Source of the DNA: Sphingomonadales bacterium
GTDB taxonomy: Bacteria > Pseudomonadota > Alphaproteobacteria > Sphingomonadales > Sphingomonadaceae
Length of the DNA: 40,421 nucleotides
NCBI GenBank assembly: GCA_012032285.1
Contig: JAAURJ010000026.1
Span: 1-40,421 of the forward strand
Direction of reading: 5' to 3'
Below are positions 38,691 to 40,421 of the stretch, piece by piece (within the stretch, counting starts at the first letter, position 1; every line of letters begins with the position of its first letter). The position numbers were made by a program, and so were the translations under genes. The notes beneath the pieces are model-generated. The model saw nothing but the letters and a program-made list of their open reading frames with translations. It had not been told where the DNA came from and made no database searches.

Positions 38691-39763
38691 CTAACCACAT
38701 TGTGCGCGGTGGAGCAGTTTCTGATCCGCCAGCACCAGTGCCATCATCGCTTCCACCACCGGAGCGCCGCGTATGCCCACGCAAGGGTCGTGACGGCCTT
38801 TGGTAACGATTTCGGTCGCCTCCCCGCTGCGGGTGATGGTTTCAACCGGTGTCAGGATTGAGCTGGTTGGCTTAAAAGCCACGCGGCAGATAACCGGCTG
38901 TCCGGTGGAAATGCCGCCTGCGATACCGCCTGCATTATTGGCTAGGAATTCCGGGTGATTGCTGCCTGCGATCGCCGGACGCATCCGATCGGCATTTTCC
39001 TCCCCCGATAGCCGCGCCGCATCAAATCCAGCTCCTATTTCCACGCCTTTGACCGCATTGATGCTCATCATTGCCGCGGCCAGTTCGCTGTCAAGCTTGG
39101 CATAAACAGGTGCGCCCCATCCGGCCGGAACGCCGTTTGCCACACATTCGACGACAGCGCCCAAGGAGCTGCCCGATTTGCGGGCATCATCGACCAACTT
39201 CTCCCATCTTTTCGCCGCAGCTTCATCGGGGCAGAAAAACGGGTTCTGATCAATCTGCGCAAATTCGAAATTATCGGGATTGATCCTGTCGCCGCCGATT
39301 TCGCTGACATAGGCGGTGATTTCCACCTCCGGAATTACCGCCCGTGCTACCGCACCTGCCGCCACCCTTGCCGCCGTTTCACGGGCGCTTGACCGCCCAC
39401 CGCCACGATAATCGCGAAAGCCATATTTGGCATCATAGGTGAAGTCCGCATGGCCGGGACGATAGGCTTTGGCCACATCGCCATAATCCTTGCTGCGTTG
39501 ATCGACATTTTCGATCATCAGCGATATTGGCGTGCCCGTCGTGCGCCCTTCAAACACGCCGGACAGGATGCGCACTTGATCCGGCTCCTGCCGCTGCGTG
39601 GTGAATTTGCTTGTCCCCGGTCGGCGTTTATCCAGAAACGGCTGTATATCCACTTCTGACAAGGCAATGCCGGGCGGGCAGCCATCAACCACCGCGCCCA
39701 AAGCAGGCCCGTGGCTTTCCCCCCAGCTGGTAAAGCGAAATACACGTCCGAATGTGTTAAAAC

Positions 39764-39767
<4 letters not shown>
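38691..39767 (-). CDS. aroC: Chorismate synthase
   Basis: AroC makes chorismate from EPSP with reduced FMN, the last shared step of aromatic synthesis. The 358-residue product shows the N-terminal signature [22 protein letters not shown] (parts: [18 protein letters not shown]), [20 protein letters not shown] (parts: [13 protein letters not shown]) and the C-terminal [17 protein letters not shown], all family hallmarks. Start ATG 39767 overlaps the stop of the VOC gene (ATGA), placing it in a fabI-VOC-aroC operon. Confidence 0.97.

Positions 39768-40421
<654 letters not shown>

Overview
The window looks like a chromosomal segment of a sphingomonad (Alphaproteobacteria, Sphingomonadales) of moderate GC content. 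The evidence is the crtY-crtI-crtB carotenoid cluster, an UrcA-family protein, a two-subunit glycyl-tRNA synthetase, the mreBCD-PBP2-rodA order, a PAS_5 protein of the alphaproteobacterial type, and a dispersed palindromic repeat of the kind that gives [15 protein letters not shown] peptides. By gene content it resembles the Sphingorhabdus/Sphingopyxis group, but that placement is inference. I see no prophage, insertion sequence or CRISPR array.

Layout. 1-2.4 kb (minus): a DUF2141 secreted protein, a fatty-acid-hydroxylase/sterol-desaturase family protein and a Tat-exported Gfo/Idh/MocA oxidoreductase. 2.6-3.1 kb (minus): a secreted EF-hand protein. 3.4-7.6 kb (plus): a tightly coupled operon crtY-crtI-LOG-crtB. 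7.6-10.1 kb (minus): inositol monophosphatase-family protein, TldE/PmbA and a small membrane protein. 10.2-11.7 kb (minus): queE, queC and tRNA-Arg(ACG). 11.8-17.5 kb (minus): ppdK, glyS and glyQ. 17.8-21.4 kb (plus): an UrcA protein, then a cluster of a membrane protein, a small XRE regulator, a second membrane protein and two TraB/GumN-family proteins. 21.6-27.3 kb (plus): rplY, pth, a Tat-signal SDR, an unknown membrane protein, ychF, a MaoC-like hydratase and a GH43 lipoprotein. 27.4-31.2 kb: kup (plus) and mutL (minus). 31.3-37.0 kb (plus): the elongasome operon mreB-mreC-mreD-mrdA-rodA. Then come tRNA-Lys(CTT), a PAS_5 protein with a small partner, and aroC-VOC-fabI on the minus strand; fabI runs off the right edge.

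The dominant oddity is a high density of single-base frameshifts. About a dozen genes are each broken once, usually by one missing base in a short homopolymer, and these include mreB, rodA and ychF, which are usually indispensable. Each reads as a full-length family member after a one-base correction. The likeliest explanation is uncorrected sequencing indels, so the genes should be treated as probably intact. Two sites do not fit that pattern. One is an 11-bp perfect tandem duplication that breaks a membrane-protein gene. The other is an in-frame double-hairpin palindrome inside glyS, which looks like a real mobile or dispersed repeat tolerated in a protein.

I do not find a clearly new biological system. 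The best candidates for a second look are the XRE/membrane/GumN cluster, the glyS palindrome, the LOG-family gene embedded in the carotenoid operon, and several strong intergenic palindromes.
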